Shown here: positions 21,262 through 32,103 of the stretch, one piece after another
How the letters are laid out: every line of letters starts with the position of its first letter
Numbering within the stretch: position 1 is the first letter of the stretch
Assembly: GCA_036250195.1 (NCBI GenBank)
Contig: JAVHZZ010000006.1
Location: 165,684,424-165,748,423, forward strand
Direction of reading: 5' to 3'
Length of the DNA: 64,000 nucleotides
Source: Mixophyes australis
Taxonomy: Eukaryota; Chordata; Amphibia; Anura; Limnodynastidae
Notes under the pieces: generated by a model
What the model was told of the DNA's origin: nothing
The model's input: only the letters and a program-made list of their open reading frames with translations
The model's database searches: none
Made by a program: the position numbers and the translations under genes

Positions 21262-23100
21262 TTGAGACACCTGAACCAGAGACGTTGCCTCAGAACTATC
21301 TTTCCAGCGATGGAGTGGCGGTTTTTGTTTTTCTTTTGTTCCAGGATTTTCCTTGTTTTTACTTTTTCTAGGACATTCTATTTTTGTGAAGGAGGATGGA
21401 GGACGGAGGAGAGTTCTGGGAGTGATACGGATGAAATAGAGGCCGAAGAAAAGTTAATAGGATATCCTGAGCAGCCCATTATCAAACTTGGTCCAGGGGT
21501 TATGAAAAGGTCTGCTAGCTCAGGAACTCGGAGGCAGTGTGAGGGGCTATTGTCTGATGAGTATTGTATCTGCAAGTTCTGCAACTCCCTAGTTGACGAG
21601 AGATGCATCCAACGATGCCAGTCCCCCAGTACTCTGAATATAGGCGGGCATCCTTTGGAGGATTATCACTCCCTGGTGGGTAAGGTGCTAAACCAAACTG
21701 AGTGTTGGGTGTGCTCTCACGTGCCTCAAGGGCAGCATAACATAGGACTAGTGCCATTCCCTCTAAACATATCCGAAGTACTCGAATTAAGGGGTGGGAG
21801 GCCCATAGAAGGGAGGTACAATAACACTAGGTCCCCTAGTCTGATGCTTCGACAATACTCCATAGGCAGATCTTTGCTGTGCCTAAACAAATCTCATGCA
21901 AAGCGCCTGGAGAATTGGGAGGCTGACCTATCAGATCAGACAATGGCTCGTCACACTCATTTTAGAGAGAGACTCACAAGGTCACTACTAGGCAGGAATG
22001 CTGATGGAAGTCACAAGTTAGGACGTATAACCAAACATAAGAAGGTATCTATTGGAAAAGTCTCTACAGATAAATGTGAAAATATCATTAATGCCGACAC
22101 GTGTCTAGAGCAGATGGAGACACTAGGCATGGGTAGTTTTATCAAAACTCTGTGTGATATAATTCATGGGCATACTGTTCCTTATGTTCTCCCTGATGAT
22201 GTGTATTTTGTTTGTGGGAGGAAAGCTTATTCCTGGGTGACTCCGAGTTCCAAGGGCTTGTGTTTCTTAGCTAAACTGGTTCCTGAAATCATGACTATTA
22301 CTCATGAAGAAATGGTAGATATTCACAAGACTACATCACCACCATACATACACACACAGTATGAACACCGTGGCAAGAGAAATATGATTCCTGGTGAGGA
22401 ACCCATAGCTACAAAATTGATTAGTGAAACTGCTGGTTTCCAAGTTATGGTTGCTCTAGATCTCACCAGGACCGCTCGGGGAACATTAAACTTTAAATAT
22501 ATCCAAGACCTAGCTAAATTAATAGATAATATCACCGAGATGTATGATGACACTTTCAGGTATACAGGAAGGGAGCTACAAGCGTACAAAAAGGAGTTGG
22601 TGCAACATAGACTGGTACTAAATTATCTCACCTCTATTACTGGTGGGTACTGTGTGACACTGGCCACCCAGTTCGGTGTCAAATGTTGCACGTACATTAC
22701 TAATAATACGGAAGACCCTAAAGAGGTTATAGACCGGAAGATGGATGAAATTTTGCAGCTGAAATGGGAATTTCGAAAGAGCCATAATTCTTCGTTATAT
22801 GAGGTCGGGGAAAAGGTGGCGGGTTGGTTCTCATGGTTGAACCCAGCAAAATGGTTCTCCGGTCTGGGGGAGTGGGTACAGGAAATGATTGCGAGTGTAG
22901 GTAAGCTCCTTCTCCTTATACTAGGTGTCATCTTAGCAATTGGTTTAGTTGTCAAATGTGTTCCTACTGTGTTGAAGTGTGGAAAACGGTCTCATGGGAG
23001 TAACACTGAGAAAGAGACTGAAAGGGTGGTACCAGATACCGAGATCATGGTCTGTGAAGAAGTATTGTATAATCCTGAACTTGAAACGGTGATTGGGTGA
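21262..23100 (+). CDS. env: ERV1 envelope glycoprotein (SU-TM)
   Basis: Open for 612 codons, 9 nt after pol; the second Met at 21310 precedes a strongly hydrophobic run (FLFFFC...FLVFTF) and is the better signal-peptide start. SU carries a CWVC (CXXC) motif at 21703-21714, the isomerase motif seen in gamma-type SU. A furin-like RGKR is encoded at 22369-22380. About seven N-glycosylation sequons are spread over SU and TM. In TM a cysteine (22651) is followed ten residues later by CC (22684-22689), a wider spacing than the usual CX6CC. A membrane anchor (LLLLILGVILAIGLVV) lies near 22905-22950, followed by a cytoplasmic tail of about 50 residues. The segment after RGKR is not obviously a classical fusion peptide, so the exact processing site is uncertain. 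A spliced mRNA is expected. Confidence 0.92.
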   Translation: MRHLNQRRCLRTIFPAMEWRFLFFFCSRIFLVFTFSRTFYFCEGGWRTEESSGSDTDEIEAEEKLIGYPEQPIIKLGPGVMKRSASSGTRRQCEGLLSDEYCICKFCNSLVDERCIQRCQSPSTLNIGGHPLEDYHSLVGKVLNQTECWVCSHVPQGQHNIGLVPFPLNISEVLELRGGRPIEGRYNNTRSPSLMLRQYSIGRSLLCLNKSHAKRLENWEADLSDQTMARHTHFRERLTRSLLGRNADGSHKLGRITKHKKVSIGKVSTDKCENIINADTCLEQMETLGMGSFIKTLCDIIHGHTVPYVLPDDVYFVCGRKAYSWVTPSSKGLCFLAKLVPEIMTITHEEMVDIHKTTSPPYIHTQYEHRGKRNMIPGEEPIATKLISETAGFQVMVALDLTRTARGTLNFKYIQDLAKLIDNITEMYDDTFRYTGRELQAYKKELVQHRLVLNYLTSITGGYCVTLATQFGVKCCTYITNNTEDPKEVIDRKMDEILQLKWEFRKSHNSSLYEVGEKVAGWFSWLNPAKWFSGLGEWVQEMIASVGKLLLLILGVILAIGLVVKCVPTVLKCGKRSHGSNTEKETERVVPDTEIMVCEEVLYNPELETVIG

Positions 23101-23109
23101 TAGTTTATT

Positions 23110-23129
23110 ACACTATCAAAGGGTGGAAC
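23110..23129 (+). other. ERV1 polypurine tract
   Basis: CAAAGGGTGGAAC ends directly at the 3' LTR. It is the plus-strand primer site for reverse transcription. ERV2 has the near-identical CAAAGGGTGGAC. Confidence 0.8.
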
Positions 23130-23969
23130 TGTCGAAGTCAGTAAATTGGATAAAGTCATTTCAATTAAAGTCTAGCAAACTTGGTTGTCTTTGTCTGAAA
23201 AGATGCGTACGGTACGCTATGACGTACAAGGGCACGCTACGGCGTGAAAGGGCGTACGCATCCACTACACGTGGCAGCAACAGTAATTGGTCTTTTACCA
23301 TACATTCGCACAAACACGCATACTTATAAAATAGTACACATTATTGGTAGTTGCAACACATAGTCAGTTATGTCGAAATATAGTAGTATTTATATGTTAT
23401 ATCAGAGTTACATGCATATTAGTGAAATACACAGAACGGGTTAAAGGAATAACATCATGAGTGGTATCATAACGAACCTTGTTACATACCCTACTGTTTG
23501 GTGCACTCTGCGAGGGAATCGCAGAGTGCATACGCAAGTTATGAATGATAGGGAATTATGAACTACTTAAGACTAAGGAATTCTGGCGGGAAGAGCAGAG
23601 CATACCCCCTGCAGAGATGACCCCCTCCTTTGGATTCCTTAGGATGAACCAGCCAATGATTGACGACCCCTTGGACATTCCTGAGACCCGGACCAATAGA
23701 TGCAAGCCATACCATCATCATTGTATTACTGTATTTCATTGTGTATATAAGCAGCAGCTTGTGATCCAGAGTGCAGACTTCTTGTCCCCAGACTTCAGGA
23801 TTGAATGACTGCACTGGATCCAGAGCGCCTGCGATAAGTAACGGCTGTATTTACTATTACTTCGCTTGAGCATATTTTTTTCCACTTATTGCGAATAAAT
23901 CTTTGTGCGTTGGAAACACAAATCGAGGTTCGACAATCGTTATTGGTTAGCGACAATACGCACATAACA
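23130..23969 (+). repeat. ERV1 3' LTR
   Basis: 840 bp, same length as the 5' LTR with three substitutions. It ends CATAACA and is followed by the target duplication ATAT. TATA box at 23744-23751, AATAAA at 23894-23899. Confidence 0.95.
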
Positions 23970-26725
23970 ATATCATCCAAATAGATGATAACAAACTGGT
24001 AGTGCAGATCTTGGAAAATTTTGTTCATGAAATTCTGAAACACCGCCGGGGCATTACAAAGCCCAAAACGCATCACTAAATACTCAAAGTGACCATTATG
24101 GGTATTAAAAGCCGTCTAGTCTTCATCCCCTTTTTTAATGCGGATGAGATTGTACATCCTCTGCAGATCTAATTTAGAAAAAAAGGTGGCTCCTTAGATG
24201 CGATTGAAGAGCTCTGAAATCAGGGGTAGCGGATACCTGTTTTTGATGGTGATAGCGTTTAGGCATTGAAAGTCTATGTAGGGACAAAGCCATCCGTCTT
24301 TTTTCTTTACAAAAAAGAACCCTGCTCCAGCTGGCAAAGTGGACTTCCTGCAGAAGCTTGTTGGCCTGAGACTCTGGAATAGAGAGTAGATAGACATGAC
24401 CCCAGGGAATGGGTTTTCCAGGAATAAGCTCGATACCACAATCCCAGATGTGATGAGGTGGAAATTCGTTGGCTTTCTGTTCACAAATACATCAGAGAAC
24501 TCCTGGTACTGGGATGGCACAGAGGGAAAAGAAGGAGTGGAGATGCGGAGTGGCACCACTTTTGTAAGACAATGTGGGTGGCACTTTGGACTCCAAGAGA
24601 GAATTTGAGCGAATTGCCAATCAAGATTTTGAAAATGGAGGCGAAGTCAAGGGAGACCCAAAACTAAAGAATTGATAACTTTAGGAATAACAAATAAGGA
24701 ATTCTCCTCATTATGCAACAATCCAATTTGAAGGGTGAGCAGAATCGTGTGTAAAAGAATCAGACTCCCAGAGATTCTACTACCAAAGACGGCCGCGAGA
24801 CAAAAAGGATGTTCCAGAGGAATGGTAGTGTGGCTGGATCACTTATAAATAACTTATTGTATAAATGTATTTAAAGGTAACAGCGTAGGGCACCAATTTG
24901 TATCATTGCAATGTGCTGATTCTTATTATATTGTGTGCACTTTTCTTTTATAGGAAATGTATTTATTGTTGAGAGAGAGCCAGAGAAGAGATTCATTTTT
25001 GGTTTGTAACTTTGCTAGAGGAAATCTCCAATTAGGCATATGTGAGGAGGGAGTCTGTTTTGCTGATAGCTGGAAATGCTAAGTAAGTCTTTCATGTGAA
25101 GTGATAGATTGGCCTGTAGGCCCGGCAGGGGATCGTTACCTGTGTGCAGGTCTTGTTAGACAGACAGGAAACCTAGCAATGTAAACAGCACGTGATGTAG
25201 GATATCACAGATAAGTGTAAATTTTGTTAAGTACAAACTGCATTTATATCCATGTTTGGGGAAGCATATTGCATCCTGATTATAAAAATAACTCAGACAT
25301 CTTGGGGCCAGCAAAGAGGGGTTGGCTTACCCCCTGCGGAGCTGTGTCTAAAACTGTGTAAAACAGCACTGGTTTGTACTAAAATGTATCATTATTGTTC
25401 CATCTGACTTTCTGATCACTGGTACCTTCAACCAGTATGAACTGTCCTTATCAGGGCATTTGAGCGAATAAACATCACTTGCTTCAAGATCTGCTTGACA
25501 ACTTCTTCCCTGCTGTAATTTCCTGTGACCTACAGGTTAGACCCAAATATTATCCGTTTCCGGCTGTTCTGATATTTGGACCAAACTTTCCAGTACCACC
25601 ACTCTGCCCGCTACCCAGCAGTTCTGGTCAGTGAGATAGGCCAGGGGGCTACATCCACAGCAACCCTGATCTATAGGAAGAGGTCAGGGGTACCAGCCCA
25701 GGTGCACCAGCAAGGGGGTACACTAGGAGTGACAGTTACACAGAAGGAATGCGGTTTTGGATGCCGTGAAGGAGTCCAGTGGTGGCAGCAGCTTAAGCCT
25801 CTCCTTCTGTGGTTAGAGTGCACATTTGGGATAAAGAAAGGGAATGGTGGCCCAGCCGCTTTCCAGCAACAACAGACAGGGTGGCATAAGCGGTCCATCC
25901 TGTCACAGGTAGGAATATCGAATATCACAGAGGCATAAATGAAATAAAATTACACGCTGCTCCAGAATCCAGAAGAGCTAAAATAGAAATGGAATGCTGT
26001 CCATAAAAGAGGAGAACAGTAAAGAGAAGATTCTCCTTTTGAAAAGAGTCACAGAGAGGAAGAGCAGACCTCTCCAAGTCCCGCTAGGTTTTGTCGTTTC
26101 CCAGGCGGATGGGACAGATACCAATGAGACGACCATTTCCTCCACAGTAAAGACGTAATTTATTTTTACATTTTCTCTCTCTTTCTTGTGGGGAAAGACG
26201 GGACCTGCCCCCTCAGGAGGTAAGGTTGTCATCTGGAACTGAGGGGTTAATCAGACCGTACGTTGGATCTGTTCTCACTCTTGTGATCTTTCTTTAAATC
26301 TTAAGTCTACCTTTACACATAAAGACATGAGGTCATCAAGAGAAGAAAGGAGATCACGAGGAGCCAACTCATCCTTTATATTGTCGGACAGACCCTGCCA
26401 AAATGTAGCCACAAGTGCTTCATTATTTCAACGCAACTCGGATGCCATGGTCCTAAATTGAATGGCATTTTGGGCTACCGACTGAGATCTTTGTCATAGG
26501 CAAAGTATTCCTGTAGCTGCACTGAAGACCCGGCCAGGTTTGTCGAAGATTCTCTTAAAGGTTCTGAGAAATTCATCACTACCTTGCAATAAAAGATCAC
26601 TTCTTACCCAAAGGGTGTCTCCATTTGCTTCAGCCGCAGCCACCCAGGTGTCTTGCGCCCGGACAGAGAGCTGCGAAAAGGTAGCGAGGCTCCCTGCAGC
26701 ATCGCTGACATTATGTAATTAATAA
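23970..26725 (-). mobile_element. Degenerate Ty3/gypsy element, 5' part (gag, PR, RT N-half), sushi-like
   Basis: Read on the minus strand from about 26725 downwards there is a broken Gag (FDKPGRVFSAATG; ALVATFWQGLSD; DDLMSLCVKVD), a CCHC zinc knuckle near 26145, a protease with DSGA near 25965, and an RT N-half with [20 protein letters not shown] and finally YLDD at 23972-23983, where ERV1 interrupts it. This block order and the Gag phrases resemble vertebrate sushi-type chromoviruses. Many stops and frameshifts make it a pseudo-element. A 1089-bp solo LTR is inserted between protease and RT. Confidence 0.8.
24829..25917 (+). mobile_element. Solo LTR inserted in the Ty3/gypsy remnant
   Basis: Begins TGTGGCTGG and ends CCTGTCACA (TGTG...CACA), flanked by the exact 5-bp duplication GGTAG at 24824-24828 and 25918-25922. 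Removing it restores collinearity of the gypsy protease-RT region. An AATAAA signal near 25468 fits the plus orientation. No internal coding region remains, so LTR-LTR recombination is the likely origin. The 120-aa frame at 25576-25938 is chance. Confidence 0.88.
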
Positions 26726-27029
26726 CGTCACAGCACTGTCAATAGAGGGGAGCTGAAAAGAGACAGCAGGAGGATGCAGAAAGGTAAGTATACTACAGCA
26801 GGGGTTAGGTGGAACCGGTAATGGGGTTGACTGTAGAGAATGGGGCGGGGGGAGGCAAATGTAGGAGCGGGGACTTGCCTGTTACATTTGTACTGGGCCC
26901 CGCAATTTCTGGTGGCAGCTCTGAGCACAGCCGGGGCATTGAGGAAGATGATGTCTGTTAGCCCGCAGTAATAGCCTTTAGTAAAAAGTTAAAATCCCTA
27001 TCTATTCTACAGTTTAACAACCAGCAAAT
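26726..27029. other. Unassigned
   Basis: GC-richer stretch including GGGCCCCGCAATTTCTGG, reminiscent of MITE interiors, but no paired termini. It lies between the gypsy gag and the old repeat element that begins about 27030. Confidence 0.35.
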
Positions 27030-27183
27030 AAAATGTGTCACATATGCTGTCTAAAGTTAAAAATATTGTGTCTGTGGCTTTTCTCCCATCACTTCACAAC
27101 TGGATGCATGTCACCAAGGTCTATATTCTTTTATAAAATGTCTATTGATGCAGCTATCTGTCTAATAAGCTTGTATTACTACA
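27030..27183. mobile_element. Old hAT-like repeat element, left piece
   Basis: Contains TGTGTCACATATGCTGTCT...ATATTGTGTCTGTGGCTTTT, the unit that recurs in 37166-37544 and 39272-39540. It is cut off near 27183 where foreign sequence starts; the unit resumes around 37166. Everything from 27184 to 37165 is therefore later insertion. Confidence 0.6.
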
Positions 27184-27297
27184 GTCAGGGATAAGCCCCT
27201 CTAGCTACTCCCTGATTAGATATATTATCATATATTCCAACAATCATTCAATATATCCCCTCTATTTTGTCAGGAAGCCAATCCTGAATCCTTTATC

Positions 27298-28250
27298 TGT
27301 CACAAACCACACTCTGCGCACTTGTGACTTGGACGCTCACTGCAAGGGAACACACAGGATTCCAGCCTAAACCTCAAACTCACCTCTTCGGCTACAGATT
27401 TCGCTGGTCCTTTTTCCCAACACAGACGCACGCTTCACACATCTCAGCAACTGCCACCAGCTACGTATAAGGCCCATAGCAAACCTATGACTTAATCGCC
27501 CAATTGTGCACACTCCGTGCTCTGGTAGCTAAACAGTTAACCCTTCACACACTGGTTTCTAAAGAGTTAATCCAGCCAAGCAATCTGTCTCTTCTAAACA
27601 GGCAATGAATTTGTTTTAGAGCAATAAGGACAGAACTATTAAATTGTTAGATTTAATATACAAAAATTACAAATCTTACAGATAATTAAAAAAAACAATT
27701 AGATAAAGATTTGACATACAAGTAAAAAATTACAAACAGTTATAAAAACAAATGGGATGAAAGTACAGAACATCACTTACATATAATAATCTGTATGCCT
27801 GGGGCAGGCAGAAAAGATGGACAGTCCTTCAACTAGATTGATCCCCAAGAAGCTGACAACTTGTCCCTTAAAAACACAGGTTTTTAAGCAAACACAAATG
27901 GGACGGCATTCACAAGAGCAGTGTGAATGCTAATGTGGGGGCAGGAATGTCCCTTGGGTGTCACCTAAGGTTTGTTCAAAACTATTTTGACCTGTCTTAG
28001 CTTTTCTCAGATATATCTCAGCGACATAACTTTCCCTTCAATAAACCGGTCATAACTTCCCGCACATTTAAATACAAAATATGATGGGATTACAACAATA
28101 TCCGATCTCGTCTTAAAATACATGTGACTAGGGCTGTTCCCTGTATAGTTGGTATCTATGTTTTAAAACCCTTATGTGGTTGATCACTACTTTTATTAAT
28201 TTTAAGTGGCATATAAAAAACTGAATTCTTTTTGTCTATATTACATATAG
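27298..28250 (-). mobile_element. Minus-strand LTR related to the tandem element, part 1
   Basis: Reverse-complement similarity to the LTRs at 47867-49504: shared blocks include AATCTGTATGCCTGGGGCAG near 27790 and TTTTAAGTGGCATAT near 28200. It begins TGTCACAAACC, matching the GACA end of that LTR family. It is broken at 28250 by ERV2 and resumes at 36871. Divergence from the 47.9-kb LTRs is high, so it is an older member. The 114 bp before it (27184-27297) are unassigned. Confidence 0.75.
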
Positions 28251-28870
28251 TATTAAAGTAATTCTATCGTTTTAAAATAAGCGTTGCCCAATCAATTGTA
28301 TGTGTGTCCAAAGCACATGGTGGTTTATTTTAGCAGATGTAAACAATCAACAATTCAATACATTATTATATCATGATAAAGTACAGTACAGCACAGCCAA
28401 TACCAAAAGATAAGTACATACCAAATGCAATCGCTTGCGCACGCTGCGCACCCACCGGACCCGATGGACAATATTCTGTATAGAATATTGTGTCAGAGTT
28501 GACTGAGGCCCCAGTGAGATGCAACTAATATATATATACAGTCAGTGTTTCATTGTGAACAATAGAGATGACGTAGATTGTTTCTATAGGTCCAGACGTT
28601 GGGTGGGTCCAGGCCAGACAGGTAATAGGTTGATTCAATCTAAGGAATCCAAAGGTGGGGGTCTTCTCTCCAGGGGGTCTGCTCCTTTTCATAGCCAGTA
28701 TCATACAAAGGTTTACTCTCTAATATCAATAACTAAAGTATGCAATGTGCGATCTCTTCGCCGACTGCACCGGACAGCTGCTGATGATTAGGGCTTCAAT
28801 ATGATATCAGGCATGACACCTTTCCTATTACCTAAACCTTTAATAACACTACAATGTACATATAATCAAC

Positions 28871-28918
<48 letters not shown>

Positions 28919-29137
28919 TAATAATAAACCGAATACTATCTGCTCCTGAATTACAGTGTAACAGAACCAATATGAAATTATATAAATAACTAACTGTTGT
29001 AATGCGAGTGTGTGCGTGCGTATTTTACCGTGCGAATGCACCACGTCACGTAACACGTAGCGTACGCTTCGCAATACGCACGGCAAACCAATATTAAACC
29101 AATATACTTTCGTTCATCCAATTATACGACTTCAACA
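28251..29137 (-). repeat. ERV2 3' LTR
   Basis: 887 bp. It includes a TA dinucleotide run of about 39 bp at 28877-28915. It is preceded in sense by the polypurine tract CAAAGGGTGGAC (29138-29149). Confidence 0.93.
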
Positions 29138-29149
29138 GTCCACCCTTTG

Positions 29150-30150
29150 ATAGTACAATAAACTATCACCTTAAAGATGTTATAAGCAGGATCTCAGTAC
29201 CACGTTTCATTGTTATGTAATACAAATCCCCTTTGGTGTATGTCCACACTGTTTGTAGATCTAAACAAGTTATCATAAGAGAGAGTCTTAATCCTCTAAA
29301 CGACTTCTTCTTTTACTATAAACCGTACACTTCTGGAGATAGCTTGGAGATAACTTTTTGTATGCCCTTCAAGGGTGCAATAAAACACTTAATACATTAT
29401 TTGGAAAGGTACATGGTACAGTAGAACGTGTATCAGCTATACAGAATTCTCTACTACAGTTCTTCAAGTTTAACAGGTTCTTCTGTCCAACGCATGTCTT
29501 TAAGCTCAGAATACATTTAAACACTTCATGTTCATCAATAGCATCATCCTATGTCTATCAATAATGTCATATGCAATCTCTTTCAGCTTGCGTTAATATA
29601 CACACATCTAATAATGTCACCAGTTCTTTTCATCAACACTTGTGGGCGGGCTATTGTCTGTTCGTTCTTCCCAGTCTCCCAATACTCAGATTTAACAGTG
29701 ATCGGTTGGTAAAGCATTGGGAGACTTCAGACTGAGGGACCTAGGTGTCCTACTTTTTCCCCTAGTGACCTCCCACCCATAGTTCGGGTACCTCAGGAAT
29801 ATTTAGTGGAAAGAAAACTAATCCTACTTGATATAATCACTGAGGCACGCGTGAGCACGCCCAGCACTTTGTTTGGTCTAAAACCTTACCCTCCCAAGAA
29901 TGATAATCATTCTCAAGGATGCCTGCTCGAGTCCGGATATTACTGGACTGGCATCGCTGGGTGTATCTCTTTTTTTAACTATGGGGTCGCCGTACTTACG
30001 GACGTAATGCTACTCAGACAATAGCCCCTCGCACTTTCTCCAAGCTCCAAGGTTTCTAAATTTTCCTTTACCCCTGAATTGAATAGAGTAATTGACTGGA
30101 CTGATTATGCTACTAACTTCTTCCTCCCCAATACCTCCTTACCACTACCT
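29150..30150 (-). pseudogene. ERV2 env remnant
   Basis: Minus-strand sequence at about 29830-30025 aligns by eye with the SU region of ERV1 env around the CWVC motif (shared ATGCCAGTCC and GTGCTGGGCGTGCTCACG-like runs), but with frameshifts and stops. The remaining SU and TM parts are shortened and barely alignable. The tail before the polypurine tract (GGTGATAGTTTATT) matches ERV1. It cannot encode a functional envelope. Confidence 0.7.
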
Positions 30151-30284
30151 GAACCAGTCTCTGTCACCTGCCAATAATCGAAAGAATTAACCGCCCTGAG
30201 AAGAGAATGAAATGAGAGAACACAAAAGAGGAAAAACTACAACTTCATGCTGGACAACAGTCTTAGCCTTTGGCTCAGGTGCTA

Positions 30285-31690
30285 CTAACTGCATTCGAGG
30301 CCTTCCAGTACAGACTCATGAGTGCCCTTGGACCCTTCTCTGAGTGTTGGCCCCTCTGCAGTGGGTGGTATGGGCACCAGTGTGTCTCTGCTACCCTTGA
30401 AGCCGTGAAGCTGGTAGCCTACACCTGGTACCTGTCTGGCAAATAACCTAAGCTTAAGAAATTTCTGCTCCACAACTTACTCTTCCGATCCAACATCCTG
30501 ACAGTTAGTGTGACCTTTCAGGAAACAGTGTTTCGGACGTTCTTGGTTACTGTCTCGCTATTTACCTTCTCTCAGGGTCTAACCTAGCCTCCCAGTTACA
30601 ATCTCATCTCACGAGGGGTCAAGAACATTTCAAAAACTGACAGGTTAGGAGTCTGCCCAGGGGTGATCTCTTGGTAGCGGGAAAGGACTAGTGGCACTTC
30701 AATCAAATTCCAACTCTTATTCTATTCAATTCATTCTACCGAGTACCACTACTTTATGTTCACACTGGTTTATGGCTAATTGAAAGTATGTGATTTGTTA
30801 CCACTACTCATACATTATACATCTATTATCAATAACATGAATACCCCTATCGTCTATTATAACTCTAGGACTATCACATTGAATAACAAAAGCTTTGAGT
30901 ATGATACAGTAATACATTAGACACATTTCAATACACCTCTACCCAGACATTTTCATTGGTACACCTGTGTATACTTGAGGATCCTGCATGGTGGTAATTG
31001 GATGACGTGTATTTGTTTTACCTGGAGGAAAACCCATCAGCAGGAGGGATATGGGATGGCTCTATTGGTCTACCTTGTCCATCTCTCCAGAGTCCACCAG
31101 ACTCCTCACCACATCTCTTCACCTTCCAGACAGTTTATCCCTCGGGTAACACAAATCTTCCTATATTAACCAATATGTGTATGTGTGCATGTGTGTTCAC
31201 CTTTTTAAAACTAAAACAATACAACGAAAAACAAACAAAACATAGATTTGTTAGCTGTCACATAAAACCCTGTTGTCTATTTGACAGCTATGTTCTCCCT
31301 GGTGTGACAGCCCTGTATGGTTGTGCGTGTAAGTGTGGACCTTACTAGCAGCTACTTCAGTTGGTAACTGTGTCACTGTATAAAGTCCTCTATGTAGTGT
31401 CCTAATCATGTGCTGGTATTGCTATAAAACGATTTCTTAGTCACCTCAACATCGCCCTCTAGACTAGAAAAATGCTAAAGACCAATGTATATCAATCGAT
31501 TTTCCCTCTGCCAACTCACATGTCATTCTCAGTACCTCATATTCAGCTACTTGACTAAGTGGGAAAGGCAAAGAGGTCTCTTTCTACAACACTTTCTTCA
31601 AATATAACAGTATCCAGTACATGCCTGTCTAACAGTGAAAATTATAAAACATGAAAATTCTACATTTTCTAGGGTTTCACATTATGTCGT
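30285..31690 (-). pseudogene. ERV2 pol remnant (RNase H and integrase)
   Basis: In sense order: RNase H-like sequence at 31690-31480 (CCCTAGAAAATGTAGA and TTGGCAGAGGG blocks shared with ERV1), integrase N-terminal flank at 31130-30958 with a deletion of roughly 190 bp that removes the zinc-binding region, a core segment near 30800 with GATAGGGGTA, and the GPY/F region at about 30440-30330. All are broken by indels and stops. The reverse-strand open frames at 30975-31348 are shadows. Confidence 0.7.
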
Positions 31691-32067
31691 ATCTTGTGGT
31701 AAAAATCCTACTCCAATGTTCTATACAGAGATGCATATCTGTATGCCTCACCTCTAGCATTCTTCTGTCCTCCTGTCCTGCCCACCCTTTGTGCATCCAT
31801 ATAAAGGCACATTTTTGTACAGGAGGCACGAGCCAAAACAAAAAAAAACAAAACAGATATGCAATCTATAACACATGAATCGTATTTCCACAACAGAACC
31901 TTTCTGCTTAAAATCAGCAGTTTCTATACACATGAAAACAAAACCCCTGACTGTTTCTGTAACTCATGTCAATCTAGTGTGTGTATCTCTGAATTTGTCT
32001 TATGTAAAATCATAAAATATGTTTTAGCCCCATTGTTGAGACTGTCTGATTTTATCTCTACCAGAGC

Positions 32068-32103
<36 letters not shown>

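Larger units (their letters stand above)
14144..23969 (+). mobile_element. ERV1: complete gammaretrovirus-like provirus
   Basis: A 9826-bp provirus with 840-bp LTRs at both ends, flanked by the 4-bp target duplication ATAT (14140-14143 and 23970-23973). Internal order is tRNA-Pro-like primer site, leader, gag, in-frame UAG, pol, env, polypurine tract. The three ORFs are all open. The two LTRs differ at three positions (near 14487, 14730 and 14935), about 0.36%, so integration is recent. The 4-bp duplication, Pro-type primer site, UAG readthrough layout, single zinc knuckle and CXXC-bearing SU point to the gamma/epsilon side of the retroviruses. Confidence 0.95.

Noticed and set aside
25576..25938. 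120-codon frame within the solo LTR
   Set aside because: It crosses the LTR end and the target duplication, so it cannot be an ancestral gene of the LTR.
28519..29086. Frames that recur identically at 36216-36819
   Set aside because: They lie in the two LTRs of ERV2 and include the TA repeat (Tyr-Ile runs); LTR shadow, not a gene pair.
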